Below are positions 33,440-45,605 of a DNA stretch of 64,000 nucleotides, in pieces. The notes below the pieces were generated by a model, which had not been told where the DNA came from, ran no database searches, and was given only the letters and a program-made list of their open reading frames with translations. This DNA comes from Rotaria socialis (lineage: Eukaryota > Rotifera > Eurotatoria > Philodinida > Philodinidae). The position numbers and the translations under genes were made by a program. Every line of letters begins with the position of its first letter. Position 1 is the first letter of the stretch. Location: the NCBI GenBank assembly GCA_905331475.1, contig CAJNYU010000016.1, positions 1 to 64,000 on the forward strand, read 5' to 3'.

Positions 33440-35050
33440 TCTCGATTGAATGCCGAATTCCAATGGAGAACAAGAAGAAACAAAGATAAACATACAAAAT
33501 GGCCAATGTCAACAAATCGAAGACAACAATCGAAAAGGAAAGACGAGAGACCTTTTCAAAAAAATCGATGAAATCAAGAGAACATTTCATGCAAAAATTG
33601 GCACAATAAAAGATAAACAAGGCAGAGATCTGATGGAGAAGGAGGACATCAAGAATCGGTGGCGCGAATACACCGAAGAACTATACAAAAAAAAACTATC
33701 GAATTAGAACCAGACATTTTGGAAAGCGAAATCAAGTGGGCTTTAGAATGCATAGCGAACAATAAGGCTCCAGGTATTGATGAAATACCAGCTGAATTAT
33801 TTAAAATCTTGGGAGATGATGAAAAGGAAGTGCTAAAGAATGTTCCAACTATCGGACGATTGCACTCATTTCGCACGCTAGCAAGATAATGCTCAAGATT
33901 TTGCAAGCCCGATTGGAACAATATATGACACGAGAACTTTCAGATATACAGGCCGGGTTTATAAGTGGCAGAGGCACCCGAGATCATATCGCCAACATTC
34001 GATGGATAATGGAATTTATAGACTACATGAAGGTTTTCGATTGTGTAGATCACAACAAACTATGGACAGTTCTTAACGACATGGGTGTTCCAAAACATCT
34101 CATCTGCCTTCTGAAGAATTTATACACCGATCAGGAAGCAACTGTAAGAACCGAATATGGTTTGACCGCATGGTTCAAAAACGAGAAAGGGGTACGCCAA
34201 GGCTGCATATCTCTCACATTGCCTATTTAATCTATACGCAGAATATATCATGCGAAATGCGGACATTAATAACCTCAGATATGCTGATGATACCACTTTA
34301 ATGGCAGAAAATGAAGATGATTTAAAGACTCTCCTGATGAAGGTGAAAGAAGAAAGTGCAAAAGCTGGCTTGTTGCTTAATATCAAAAAGACAAAAATCA
34401 TGTCAACTGGTACGGTTAATAGGATACAGATTGATGGAGAAGAAATTGAAGTAGTACCGGACTTCATATTCCTAGGGTCAAAAATCCACAGAGATGGTGA
34501 TTGCAGTCATGAAATAAAAAGTCGTTTACTTTTTGGAAGGAAAGCCATGATGAATCTGGAAAAAATACTAAAGTGTAGAGACATTACATTATCAACTAAA
34601 GTACGGATTGTCAATGCAATGGTTTTTACAGTCGTAACGTATGGTAGCGAAAGTTGGACTATCAAAAAAGCGGATAGAAGAAAAATTGACGCATTTGAAT
34701 TGTGGTGTTGGAGGAAACTACTTGGAACACCATGGACCGCAAGAAGAACAAATCGGTCAATACTAAATGAAGTGAAGTCGGACTTCTCACTGGAGGCATC
34801 AATAATGAAGCTAAAGCTAAAATATTTCGGTCACATAATACGAAAACAAGACTCACTAGAAAAGACCCTGATGATTGGAAAAATCGAAGGCAACCGAAAA
34901 AGAGGTCGACAAAAGATAAGGTGGCTTGACACCATAACTGATGTCATGGAAACAACTTAACAAGAACTGAAGGAAATGGTCACTGACAGACAAGCCTGGC
35001 GTAATAACGTCTATCAGGTCACGAAGAGTCGGACTCGACTAAACGACTGA
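33440..35050 (+). pseudogene. RTE reverse transcriptase domain and C-terminal region
   Basis: Pieces in different frames read RWREYTEELYKK, EPDILESEIKWALECI, LKILQARLEQYMTRELSDIQ, FIDYMKVFDCVDHNKLW (RT block A), KGVRQGC, LRYADDTTLMAE (the YADD catalytic box, near 34280), DFIFLGSKI and DAFELWCWRKLLGTPW. The segment carrying the fingers region up to block A is shortened. The last frame runs 34250-34960 and ends at a stop; coding-like residues continue to TKSRTRL. It is a decayed LINE protein, not a host gene. Confidence 0.8.
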
Positions 35051-35058
35051 GCAACAAC

Positions 35059-36194
35059 TCGTAAAGTAACAATTCATCAAATGTATTCACATTGTAATTC
35101 AATAAAAGATATTACTCATAATCGTTAAATAAATCTTCTCGTGAAACCTCGATCGGACATTATTTGTAAAAGAAAACTAAATATTTTTTTGAATAGAAAA
35201 TGGTTTGATGACACTATGAATTCATCTTTCTGTACGTTTGACCATATCCTTTGATCAACTTACATCTAATAATCAAATTCGAATGATATATGTACGATCC
35301 ATTTACAATATTTCTGTTTTCTATTTGTATTCGTTTCAATTTCGTTTTTCATCAATCGAATAAAAGCTTTTACCTAAACATTTAAGATTTCATAATATTA
35401 ATTTTATTGTTCTCTTGAACAGGAATAAAAAAAGAAGTATTTACAAGCGAATCAGAAGTGAATAACAGTGAAACTGACTGAATAATTGATTCTTGTTTTT
35501 TTTTCTCTGGCACCTCTAAATTCCCTTTCGTATGTAGCGTTGGAGAAGGTAAACGTATTTAGAGTAATACTTCCTCATCGTGACAATATAAATAATCAAA
35601 TAGCTATACTTTTATATTTGACGAAAAAAGGTTGATTATTTCATGCGAGAAGATTTAATTTTGAAAACTATTAAAAATACAAATAAATTTCAACTTTTTC
35701 ATTACTTGTTCTTTAGTGTTGTTTTTAAATATAGAAACTGAATGTTCATATCAAGATTTAATTGAAAAATAAGTCATAAACGTTGAGCAATTTTTGTATG
35801 CATGTAAAATATATAATCTAGAAAAATAAATATAAAAGATCGTCAATAATTGTTGTTGGTGCATATACGATGTAACACGACGAATTTGAATAATATATAG
35901 TTGTAAATTATAGTTGTTTCGAGGCATTCTTCTAAAAAAAATTACCATTTCTTGACAATGATTTGATGCTGAAATCATACTTTTCATTGTTAATATTACA
36001 TGCATTCATTGTTCCATAATATAATGATGTAACAATTGAAAATTGCCATTGTGATGGATTTCGATAACCATTTGATGTTATTGAATTAGTGTTTATCTTC
36101 TTTCATTTGGTGAAGGCGAAGAAGAAGCAGAACATAAAAGATCAATTAGCGGTATAGTCAATATTACAAGATTTGTTTTTTGTCATTCTTAGGA
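35059..36194. other. AT-rich spacer
   Basis: No coding region was recognised; the minus frame at 35751-36005 lacks family features. Confidence 0.45.
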
Positions 36195-37630
36195 ATGCTT
36201 GTGATCTTTACGATCGATTGCATAGCAATCAATCAAAACCATCAAAGACCACTATATGTAGCGAGCGGAATGTTAAATTTTACAAATAGAAATAAAATTC
36301 ATTTGATCTCGATTGCTTACCAATTGTCTAATTATCACGAATAACAAAAATAACTATAAATAGTAATGATTTTTAACGTTAGAAACCATTCCCCTCTTTC
36401 TTTCTCTTCTTACATTATTATATTACATGAATATTTTATTTTTTAACTATTTTAGCTTGTATTCGTACTGATAATTGTTCAATATCACAGGTAAGTATTA
36501 TAGTTTTTGTTTTTGTTAATTTTTTTTCGTTGTCTCAGCTTTTTACCCCATTTCCAGGAGAATGATTCCGATAGTAGGATCCTATCGGAATCTTATCGGA
36601 TGCAGTATAGATTTCATTAAAACGACAAAATCCTATCGATATCCGGGTGTAGAACCGACAATCGAAACTCTAGTGTTGGAATCCAATAGGTTCCAGTGTC
36701 GGAATTTGTCGGATCTCATGAGATCCGATAGGATTCATTGTCGGATTCATTCACCTGTTTATACCCATACTGATATAAACATATATATGAATTTTGAATT
36801 CATCGAAGACCCCCTNNNNNNNNNNNNNNNNNNNNNNNNNNNNNNNNNNNNNNNNNNNNNNNNNNNNNNNNNNNNNNNNNNNNNNNNNNNNNNNNNNNNN
36901 NNNNNNNNNNNNNNNATGGCGAATATGATCGGATTCTGGCGGAAACGTCCCGACCGGATCCGATGACCGGGTATGAACGGATTTAAAAGCCGTCCGACAA
37001 GATCCGACGGACCGCGATTCTCCTGGGTATATTCTAAGGATAAGTTGAGAAATAAAAAATTTAATTTTATATTTAATGTAAACTCACATGTATCAAATAG
37101 ACTTGTTTTCTATCAAGCTGGTCTCGATGATGGATCCTATAAAAAAGTAGTTATTCATATTAAATTTTCTTTAGAATTATATAATCATAATCGATTCAAT
37201 CAAATTTATTTTATTGTTGTTAAAAGAAACGTCATAATAGTTGATTTTTTGTTTTGAATAAAAATTCAAATCAAACAAAGAACATTATTCATGCTTTTTA
37301 TATTTTTGATAATTTTTAGGAACATTTATTGATACGCATATTGTTTCACTAAAAGATTGCGATTAGTATCTTAAATATTATGCAACTATATGACCCACTG
37401 TAAATTTCAGCAACCGTTCATTATGCCACACTTTCTGTTTCATATGGTTCAAATCTTGATTATCAAAGACAAATGAACAACGAAGTGTTGCTACGTAAGT
37501 TTTGATATTTGAAATAGTTTCTTATTAAAAATAAATTCTTTCATTTTGTAGCTCGAATGTAGATGAAAATATTATCGTTACATTAGGTGATGTTGAAACA
37601 ACAAAAATCGAGATTAACCCATCGATTTAA
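36195..37630 (+). pseudogene. Decayed or mis-assembled gene of unknown family
   Basis: Exon-like pieces appear in order. MLVIFTIDCIAINQNHQ comes from about 36195 after an acceptor TTCTTAG. A short piece, CIRTDNCSISQ (about 36459-36491), lies between TTTTAG and CAG/GTAAGT. DKLRNKKFNFIFNVNSHVSN followed by LVFYQAGLDDGSYKK (from about 37040) comes after a foldback and a sequence gap. TVHYATLSVSYGSNLDY starts at about 37414, and NVDENIIVTLGDVETTKI ends at about 37630. The last two pieces do not join in phase, so the gene is either broken or partly misread. A hydrophobic start hints at secretion. The family is unknown. Confidence 0.4.
36554..37026. mobile_element. Foldback element built from CCGATAGGAT words, with an assembly gap
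   Basis: The ends are CCAGGAGAAT and its complement ATTCTCCTGG. The arms reiterate ATCCTATCGG/CCGATAGGAT and, on the right, GATCCGAC variants. A run of 100 N fills 36816-36915, probably where the assembler failed in the hairpin. It lies between two exon-like pieces, hence likely in an intron. Confidence 0.75.
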
Positions 37631-38647
37631 AAGAAAACAAAAGTTAACTTTCGAACAAAACCTATGCCGACTGAATCTTGCTTGATTTTTATTATCATTC
37701 GTTTTTCTCATAGTCGACAGCCGATATAGATTGAGTCGGGTGGCCGTAAGTCAATTATACTTTTGGATAGTTTGACATTTTTCTTCTAGACCCTTTTTTA
37801 ATTTTTCATCGGATGGAAAATTTTTCGCTACCAAAACATGCAAAACAAACGCTTATCTAGATACAAGCATGCTTTCAGTTTTTCAAAATATTGCTCAAGA
37901 ACGGATCTACACGTATTTTCGCTGCAGATTGTACTAACTTCGACATGGCAAGTTGAAAAAAGAAGTCAATTCTATGTAAAAATGCTTCCGAATTCTGTGT
38001 GTTGTTTTCTTAATTTTAATTTTACTGATATAAATAAAGCATAAAAACATTTTCTATTTTGAACAATTTTCAGTGACATATCTCTAAAACTGATTGCTTA
38101 GGAATCTTCGTGTTTAATCTCAATTACTACTAAAACTTAGATATTTAGTTAATGATCATAACACATTACAATGAAAACGACGCTCATCATACACATTTAT
38201 CGAATATATTCAAAGGAAACAATTATAAAAGATGAATTTCACATAATAAAAACAGATATTCCAGAAAGAGCAATGAAAACAAGTAAAAAAGTTGCCAAAA
38301 TAATATTATTTACTATATTTGCTACTTGAATAGAAGAAATATGCTGCAAAATACTAACTCATCTAAAAATTCAATTTGTATTCGAAAAACATGTAAGAAC
38401 TTTTCATTGTTAATAAAAAAATACTATTCATTTCTTAATACTCTCTCTCCTGGACATTTGTATTTTCCATATTTTCTTTCTTTCTCTTGTCTCATACATA
38501 CACACTTGGTTCGATATTTAGTTATGTATTTTCTTTCTTTCGTTCTGTTAAATATTTTCCTTAATAGGTTCTTTCGTTGTTTTTCTTTTCATGGGATAAT
38601 GCTTGTTCGTTCTCTTTCATTTCCAAGATATTTTTCTTTTCTATAAA
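37631..38647. other. AT-rich spacer
   Basis: Small plus-strand frames at 37838-38044 and 38326-38646 are low-complexity, rich in Phe and Ser from T-rich DNA. No gene is supported. Confidence 0.45.
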
Positions 38648-39106
38648 GTGAAAAATGATAGAATCGCTTGTTTCATTTTAGTTGTTAATTCATTTTCGAC
38701 TAACTTTGGCTGCTTAGTAAAGCGAGCCATGTGCTAGTGTACGTATTCGAGTATGCTCTATTCAATTATCATATCAGGCTCCTGAATTCTATCGTTGAGT
38801 GTAAGAAAGCTAAGGTTTATTGAAATCGATCAGTTTTTACTTGTGATTGAAAGTGATCTGTATCAATAGTGAAACTCATTTAGAAAGTTTCGATCACGAA
38901 AACTTTAAAAAGAGATATCGCAAAAATACAAAGGACGAAGAGATTTCAATAAACCTTAGTTCTCTCGCACTCAACGTTAAAATTCAGGAGCCTGATATGA
39001 TAATTGAATAGAGCATACTCGAATGTGTACACCAGCAGCAATATTTCGCTTTATTAAGCAGTCTAAGTTGTTGGAAAATGAAACGAGTGATTCTATGATT
39101 TTTCAC
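38648..39106. mobile_element. Foldback element with arms of about 200 bp
   Basis: The left end GTGAAAAATGATAGAATCGC pairs with the right end. Inside, TCGAGTATGCTCTATTCAAT and TTATCATATCAGGCTCCTGA (about 38745-38795) occur inverted at about 38980-39035 with almost no differences. The axis is near 38880. There is no coding content. Confidence 0.8.
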
Positions 39107-39387
39107 GAAACTGTGTTTCTCGTAATACGATTTTATCTTATCTATGTATTTTTGTTATGATTTTTGCTTTCTTATCTGCGTTCCTTCTTGTTGTAGATCT
39201 CTCGTCTGATTGATATTAGCCAATAATTTATACGAGACAATCGATTGCTGGTAAATAAACAGATTTTGAATTCTGAAGTGAAAGTGATCTATTTTTTAAT
39301 AACTTGACAAAAATCTTTTGAATCGAATTAAATCATGGCAGTATTTTAAATATATCCTTAATGATCTAAAAAATTTTTTCAGGTATA
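39107..39387. other. Upstream region of the deaminase-fold gene
   Basis: Short spacer. A polypyrimidine tract ending TTTTTTCAG lies six bases before the next ATG, so a 5'-UTR intron may end there. Confidence 0.4.
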
Positions 39388-40629
39388 ATGTATAGCGATG
39401 AAGATTCCAGTGACACTGAAGATGAAATACGTAACAACCATTATATTTATTTAGTGAAATATGATAATACAGGTTTACATAATCCAATCATTATGCCACA
39501 TCCAAGTAGAGCTGATTTAAACGCAATCGCAAGGAAGATACTCGATAATATATCAAAAATAAATAATCATCCTGGTACTGGTCATGAAAAGAATTATGAT
39601 TGTGTTGCGGTTGGTTACACAGCAAATCAAGAAATATACGTGGCCGCTAATGTTAAAGAACGTTATCGATTTGTAACAACAGGATCATTGAGAAATGATC
39701 GCATTGAGTATGGTGAATTGGGCTTAAGTGAAAAATTGATTGAACCGATTCAACATGCATTGGAAACTGAATTGAATACAAATAATCAATTTAAAGTCAC
39801 AGTTATACAACAAAGTCTAGATGAAAATCAACAATCAACACCCGACATCAATGCAAGAGATCATGCGGAAATGCAATTATTGTCCTATGCCACCGAACAT
39901 GGTGAAGAAATAACCAGATTAGGTATTAGCAAGTCTGCATGTGTTAAATGTGAAGAACAGTTAGAAGATCATGATATTCGATTCCACAACGACGAGGAAG
40001 GAAATCGAAATCCAAAAAACTGGGCTCATCCAGAAAATGTTAAAACTAAAAAATTAGTAACTATGTCAAAACGTCGAATTCTAGTTAAATATCGCGATGT
40101 GGACGAAAGTGAACATAATATACCGAAAACAAGAGCTGAAGCACGTCAAGAAATTCTGAAAAATTTCAAACAGCAAGTTATACCGAAACCGGGATGTCAT
40201 GTAACAGTTGGTGCTATTCTGGATGTAATTGAAGACATCGATAGACAACCTTCTGCTAATGCGGGCGTGTTAAAGGCCTATGCAGGTACATATAAAAAAC
40301 AGAGAACTGCAAGAGTTGGTGCGTATGCAAGTGCTAGTGTTGCTGAAGCACATGCCAGTGCTAGTATATTTGGAGCTAGTGCTTCATTCTTATCCGCATC
40401 TGCTCATGTCGAAGCTGGTTCAAATTATTCTATTGGTGCAAATGCGTCTTTAGTACGAGCAGAAGCACATGCAGGACCTCTTGGAGTTGGCGTCGGTCTG
40501 AATTTAAATACCGGTGCGAATGTTGGACTTGATGGTGTAAATGCATCGTTTTTAGGTTTCGGAGTTGGTATTGGTCCCAAAATGTCGATAAAAACACCTG
40601 TTATTGATGTTAGTTGTAATATCATGTAG
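39388..40629 (+). CDS. Deaminase-fold protein with Ala/Gly/Ser-rich repetitive C-terminus
   Basis: An intact single-exon frame of 413 residues. The N-terminus is acidic (MYSDEDSSDTEDE). Residues 158-188 carry DHAEMQLLSY then, 23 residues after the Glu, ACVKC: His159, Glu161, Cys185 and Cys188 match the zinc and proton-shuttle residues of the cytidine-deaminase fold (HAE...PCxxC, here AC for PC). From about residue 292 a tail of about 120 residues alternates Ala, Ser and Gly (GAYASASVAEAHASAS, GVGVGLNLNTGANVG) and ends in a short beta-like segment with IGPKMSIKTP. The substrate is unknown; deaminases of this kind act on nucleic acids, nucleotides or, in bacteria, as effector domains. No signal peptide is evident. 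The zinc motif is visible in the sequence; function and origin are inference. Confidence 0.7.
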   Translation: MYSDEDSSDTEDEIRNNHYIYLVKYDNTGLHNPIIMPHPSRADLNAIARKILDNISKINNHPGTGHEKNYDCVAVGYTANQEIYVAANVKERYRFVTTGSLRNDRIEYGELGLSEKLIEPIQHALETELNTNNQFKVTVIQQSLDENQQSTPDINARDHAEMQLLSYATEHGEEITRLGISKSACVKCEEQLEDHDIRFHNDEEGNRNPKNWAHPENVKTKKLVTMSKRRILVKYRDVDESEHNIPKTRAEARQEILKNFKQQVIPKPGCHVTVGAILDVIEDIDRQPSANAGVLKAYAGTYKKQRTARVGAYASASVAEAHASASIFGASASFLSASAHVEAGSNYSIGANASLVRAEAHAGPLGVGVGLNLNTGANVGLDGVNASFLGFGVGIGPKMSIKTPVIDVSCNIM

Positions 40630-40758
40630 AAAATTTTCTATACTATGAAAATAAAACTAGTTACGTCTGAATTGGCATTTAAATGAAAGTTTTCTTTTTC
40701 TTGTTTAAAAATAGATTTTATTTTAATGTGTATAAAAAAGGAAAAAAATAAATTAAGT

Positions 40759-43700
40759 TCACAAATTTCTCAACGAATTCAAATGTTCAAGAACGTTATA
40801 TATTGATAGCGATTCATAATATGAAAGTAAATCGTCAAGTATCGTTCGATACTTTTCATCAATCATACATAGAGCTGTATTGACTTGAGGGACTTTTGCT
40901 AATTCAACAAAAATATCAAACCAAAATTTTGTATAAGAAAACGGTAATATGACTGATTTATGTGCTTCTTGATAATGCACTTCAGCTCGAAGCATTGTTC
41001 GACACAAGTTAATGATTGTTTCAATGAAATGTGTTGATGCAAAATCATAAGATTCAAAGAAAATTTTCTTCGGAGCATGAAGTATAAATGAACATTGATC
41101 TTTAATATCATTCGAATTCAACGATAAATTCGAAAGCATAGTAGCTAAACGTATTTGTTCAAGTTCTTCATATGAAAGAATATCCCTATTGATTGAGGTC
41201 GACGGTATCGGATTCGTTCGAATGCGTCGTTTCTTTCGTGGAACTTTTTCATGTTGACTGCTATAATATTCGGTCAGAACAATTTGATTCGTTGGCTGAA
41301 TTCTAATACATTCCCTCAATGTTGATTCATGTGAACTATAGTCACGAGACTTTTTGTGTGCAGATGCTTTCCGATATAAAGCATCGAAATTGTCTTTATC
41401 GCCTTTCAGCACCATATCACAATCTTCAATTGTTTTTTGTGGCTAAAATAGAAATATGTTTGTTTTTCTTAATTGTAAATAAGCATTTAGCATACTTCAA
41501 AAACATTTAAATAGCATGCGGCTCGTTTCAAATAAACATCTGTCTTATCAGGCTGAAGTTCAATACATTTTGTATAAAATTTAATCGCCAGAATAAAACA
41601 ACCATCACCATAATGTTGGTCAGCATATGTTCGATACCATTCATATGCATTAGTTTCTGAATATTCAGTTTTTAGTTTTAGATAAGTTAAATACTGTTCG
41701 TCATCATTCTGATTGCTTGGCAATTTTTCCCGCCATGTTTCATCACCATTAGCATTGAATTCGATCTCTAGTCTAAATATATGTGAATGGGTTCTGTGCC
41801 GTTTAAATCTCGACCAGACAAGTTAATTGAACAATTAAATAATAAACAACGTCAAATTATTTATGCAAAATGGAAATATGAAATTCAACATTGTGAAACT
41901 ATTCACTGTAGTATTACATTTGATGATATGCATGAGAAAGACGCTCCTGATCGATTTACTACCAGTCTAAGTTTAACAAATATTCCAATGGAATGAACAA
42001 CGAAAGGATCCGTTTATTTTTATTTTAATATGTAAATTACTAGTGTTCGACAATATTTGCGTTTTCTCGCATAAAGAAAATTGCATAATTTATTTTAGTG
42101 ATGATTAGATTTTCCGAAAAACAAATATTCTTTTCTAACCATTTCGATAAATTCTAAGAGAGAAACTTACCTTTCACATGAACGTTGTGCTACATGATAA
42201 TTAAAACTATGATATGGCACGCGTACATAATCAGCATAGCTAAAGAGAAGACTAAAATCGCAAAGCAACTATGGCAGAATTGACTTTCAATATTTCCACT
42301 AAACTTACAGTTTTTCGTTCTCAAATGCTTCAGCACGACAAAACAATGTATCATCATCATTTTTATTGTATTGTAAAGCTTCAGTAGTATACTGAATTGC
42401 ACGTACATATTCATTCAATTTCAAATAACATTGAGCACAGCTAGTCAGCGTATTAACAATAGATTCTGCATGAAAATGATAATCTATAATAAATAAACGA
42501 TGAAAAATAGGCAAAATTGAAATTATGAGAAATTCTACCTAGAGCACCATTATGAAGTAATTTTTTTGATATTTCAATAGCGTTTTTGTAATTACGTGAC
42601 GCATGAAATTTTTCAATATCACCCTGAATTTTATTCAGTGACCATGGTATCGGCGATTTTGACCATATTCGATCATACATTGACGATAAACGATAAGATG
42701 GCTCTGTTTTAACAAAATCCTGTAGCCAACTTTGTATGGTAGGACCAAAATTTGAATTTAAAATAGCTTCATTGATTGTTGTACTTTGCATATATGTATC
42801 ATTACGACTGTTGAATGAATTCTAGGCAAACAAAAGGATTTTCTTTTAAATTTGTTTTGTATAATGCGCTTTAACTGATTTTAAATGATTATTTTCTTTT
42901 CATCAAAAGACATTTACAAATCACTTCTTCATAATAGTAATAATTTCTAGTGAAAAACGGTACTCGCACGCATCTTTTCTTAGATCGCTTCTATTTTGCT
43001 TTTAGAAAAAAAATTTAACCTTCACTAAGAGGTTAAGTAAGGCTAGACTATTTGAAGAGATTCAACAAAACTTTTCGCTTGTTTATGTACTAACTGTATC
43101 ATATTTATAGGACGAATTATTTCGCACATTTGATATGCTATTATTGACAGGAGAATGATACGAATCATAAGAATTCTCGTTTGTTTTCCGATAATGCACA
43201 GTTGAATATTTATTTCCACTTGTTCCAAAATCAATATTATGATGTATTCTACTGTTGTACGAAATTTCGCCCATCGGCGGCGTTTCTAATGGTTTTGGAT
43301 CGATAAATCCTTGCATATCGGAATCATCGTCAACAGTTGGTGAAACATTTATACTACGTGAAACATGTCCTTCTTCGTCACTTGGATTTTCTGCTAAACC
43401 ACCACCTGCTTCATCACCTAATGCCATATCATCGTCATCGTAATGCGATGATGATATTGGATATTGATTCGTAGTTAGATGATCATATGTTGGCGAAGGA
43501 CTCTTATGTCTGTCGGATATCTCGATGTTCATAGAAGGAGTCATGTTCGTGGTTACTTGCTGTTGCTCGCCGTCAACAATAATAGATGATGGAACGGGTA
43601 AAAATGCGGTAGCCTAGTCAAATTTTTTTAGAAAAATTAGGATACAATAAAAAAACCGAAAATAATTTACACTGGACGATTGATCTTCCATATCGTCAGA

Positions 43701-45209
43701 ATCACCACCGGTATTTGGATTACTATTCTGTTTATGAACAGTTAAAACGTTATTCAATAAATTCTAGAAATAGAGAATTTAAAATAAAACACAAACCGAG
43801 TAATTTCTATGAAAATAAAATCTTTGAATTACAATCTAAAACAAAGAATGACATTATTCTTCCCTGATCTATTATTGCTCATCGAAGATATTTTTTCTCT
43901 CGCTATTATTGCTTTTGTTTTATCGAACTCGTTTAAAATTAACTAGAAATTTTACTTGAGCTTCGTCATTATCAGGATCAATAGCAAGAACAGAGTTAAG
44001 ATCAAGTTTGGCTTTATCATATTGGTTTTTAACAAAATAACACGAAGCTCGACGAAATAAAGCTTAAGAAAATGAAATAATTCATTGTGTAAAACAAAAA
44101 CAGTATTCATCATTTCATTCTTATTAACCTTGAATAAATGTCGGATTGGTTTTTAACACTTGAGAACAATCTTGAATACATGCATCATGATCATTCAACT
44201 TAAAATCTAAAATGCGAAATGAAAAATGTCATGACCAAACGAAAAGAATTCTTCCATACAGGCTGTAGCTCGATTCATATAAGTGAGTGAACTCTTATTA
44301 ATCGTGATGCTTTTTGTATATGAATCAACTGCTTGTTGATAATTCTTTGCTTTGAATGCAGTATCTCCATTGAGACGCTGCTGTTCAGCCGTATGAAGAC
44401 GTTTCCTGTTTTGATAAGACTCGCTGTCTGCTTTACAGAAAAGCCGAGAGAATAAAAATTTCAAGTAACATATAAAGTTACCTGATGGTTCACCACTATC
44501 ACTATCTTTCGAGTCGTCATCAAAGCTGTTCGAAGCCTTTCGTTCAAATCTAGAGTAATCGAAAAATCATTCATTTTCTAGGGATTCATTTGTGTTTACT
44601 TTTTCCATTCTTCATCATAATCTGGCGCTGTTTGTTTAGAATCATTATCAATGATCGGTTGCGAAACAATAAAGTTGGTCTGGTAGAAATGAATACATAA
44701 TGTATAGTTTCTAGGGAAGTTTTTCAATGAATTAAAACATACATCATTCTCATTTGAAGAATTAGAAACAGAATGAATAACATTAGTCGGATGATCATTG
44801 GCGACAGTTAAGTTAGAAGTAGTTTCTTCATTGGTTTCTTGCGATTTCTGATTGGCTGATGTCGAACTATATGAAGACAAACAAATCGTTAGATTGATTC
44901 AATATATTGCTTTATGTTCTTCGCTTGAATAAAACTACTTAAGCGATTGAATATTTCGGATTCGGTCAAGTGTTAGTTGTTCTAGAATTCGATGTGAGCC
45001 TACTTCTCCACTTCTACGTTTTTTGAAAGATAAATAAATTCAGCATGAAAAGAAAAATAAGCAGACATTTATTGTTACATTAGTTCTTTGTATATTTGTT
45101 CAAGTTCGATTTCATCTTTACATTGTTCTATGTATACATATTCTAAATGGCTCAACGGTATATTATATTTTTTTGTATGACCTAAAGGCACGTCGTCTGC
45201 ATCATTCAT
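40759..45209 (-). CDS. SPAG1: Sperm-associated antigen 1 (SPAG1), dynein-arm assembly co-chaperone
   Basis: Fourteen exons join in phase into 954 residues (human SPAG1 has 926): 45079-45209, 44939-45013, 44743-44866, 44600-44679, 44482-44549, 44260-44430, 44129-44206, 43956-44062, 43671-43763, 43095-43613, 42539-42821, 42309-42483, 41496-41772 and 40759-41442. The N-terminus KKYNIPLSHLEYVYIEQC matches the SPAG1 start. A first TPR block (GDTAFKAKNYQQAVDSY, NRATAYFKLND) lies at about residues 165-275. Two more TPR blocks follow a disordered Ser/Asp-rich linker, and an RPAP3_C-like domain (FVELAKVPQVNTAL) closes the protein. SPAG1 works with HSP70/HSP90 and RUVBL proteins to preassemble axonemal dynein arms in the cytoplasm, which fits a ciliated rotifer. 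A small plus-strand frame is nested in its intron at 41773-42308. It is divergent from NPC2 (397 bp apart). Confidence 0.9.
41787..41996 (+). CDS. Small open frame nested in a SPAG1 intron
   Basis: A 69-residue frame opposite to SPAG1, wholly inside one intron. It is hydrophilic, with balanced codon use (KLIEQLNNKQRQIIYAKWKY, FDDMHEKDAPDRFTTSL) and ends NIPME. No family was recognised. It could be a nested gene, a displaced exon or chance. The host intron is unusually long (536 bp) for this gene, which weakly favours an inserted unit. Confidence 0.3.
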   Translation: MGSVPFKSRPDKLIEQLNNKQRQIIYAKWKYEIQHCETIHCSITFDDMHEKDAPDRFTTSLSLTNIPME

Positions 45210-45605
45210 CTAAAACAAAACTATTCAGTACATTTATCTTGATATGTTTAACATCTTTTATTTTGTTCCACAAGCGAAAATCATTAGTTTTCGTTATCTA
45301 TGACATGTAATAAAATTATTGTTTGATGTGTTTCTGTGCTTCTAATCAAAACAGATAGATCTAAAAAGATAAATAGATTAGTAATACATATATCATTTTT
45401 CTTTACGAAGGCATCCTGTACTGCGATAGTGACATTTGATGGGCAGAAAAAAACGAATCAAGAAAACAAAATGTAATTGAGAAGTACAAGCTTCACATGA
45501 GATAAGATATGTTGAGAATGTATAAATACACGAAGCATCTAACGATGTTGGTACTCAGTCGGATTAGTTTACATAAGAAAGATACTTCTAACGAAAAAGC
45601 AAAGC

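Larger units (their letters stand above)
32060..35058 (+). mobile_element. RTE-clade LINE, BovB-like, broken
   Basis: The 5' part includes TTACCTTGTCGTGGTGAAGG and GGCAACCCACTCCAGTAT, sequences known from RTE/BovB elements. An apurinic-type endonuclease region and a reverse transcriptase follow in several frames. The 3' end AAGAGTCGGACTCGACTAAA then CGACTGAGCAACAAC matches the characteristic BovB tail. Several stops and frame changes, plus a shortened region between endonuclease and RT, make it non-autonomous today. Target duplications were not found. Confidence 0.85.
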
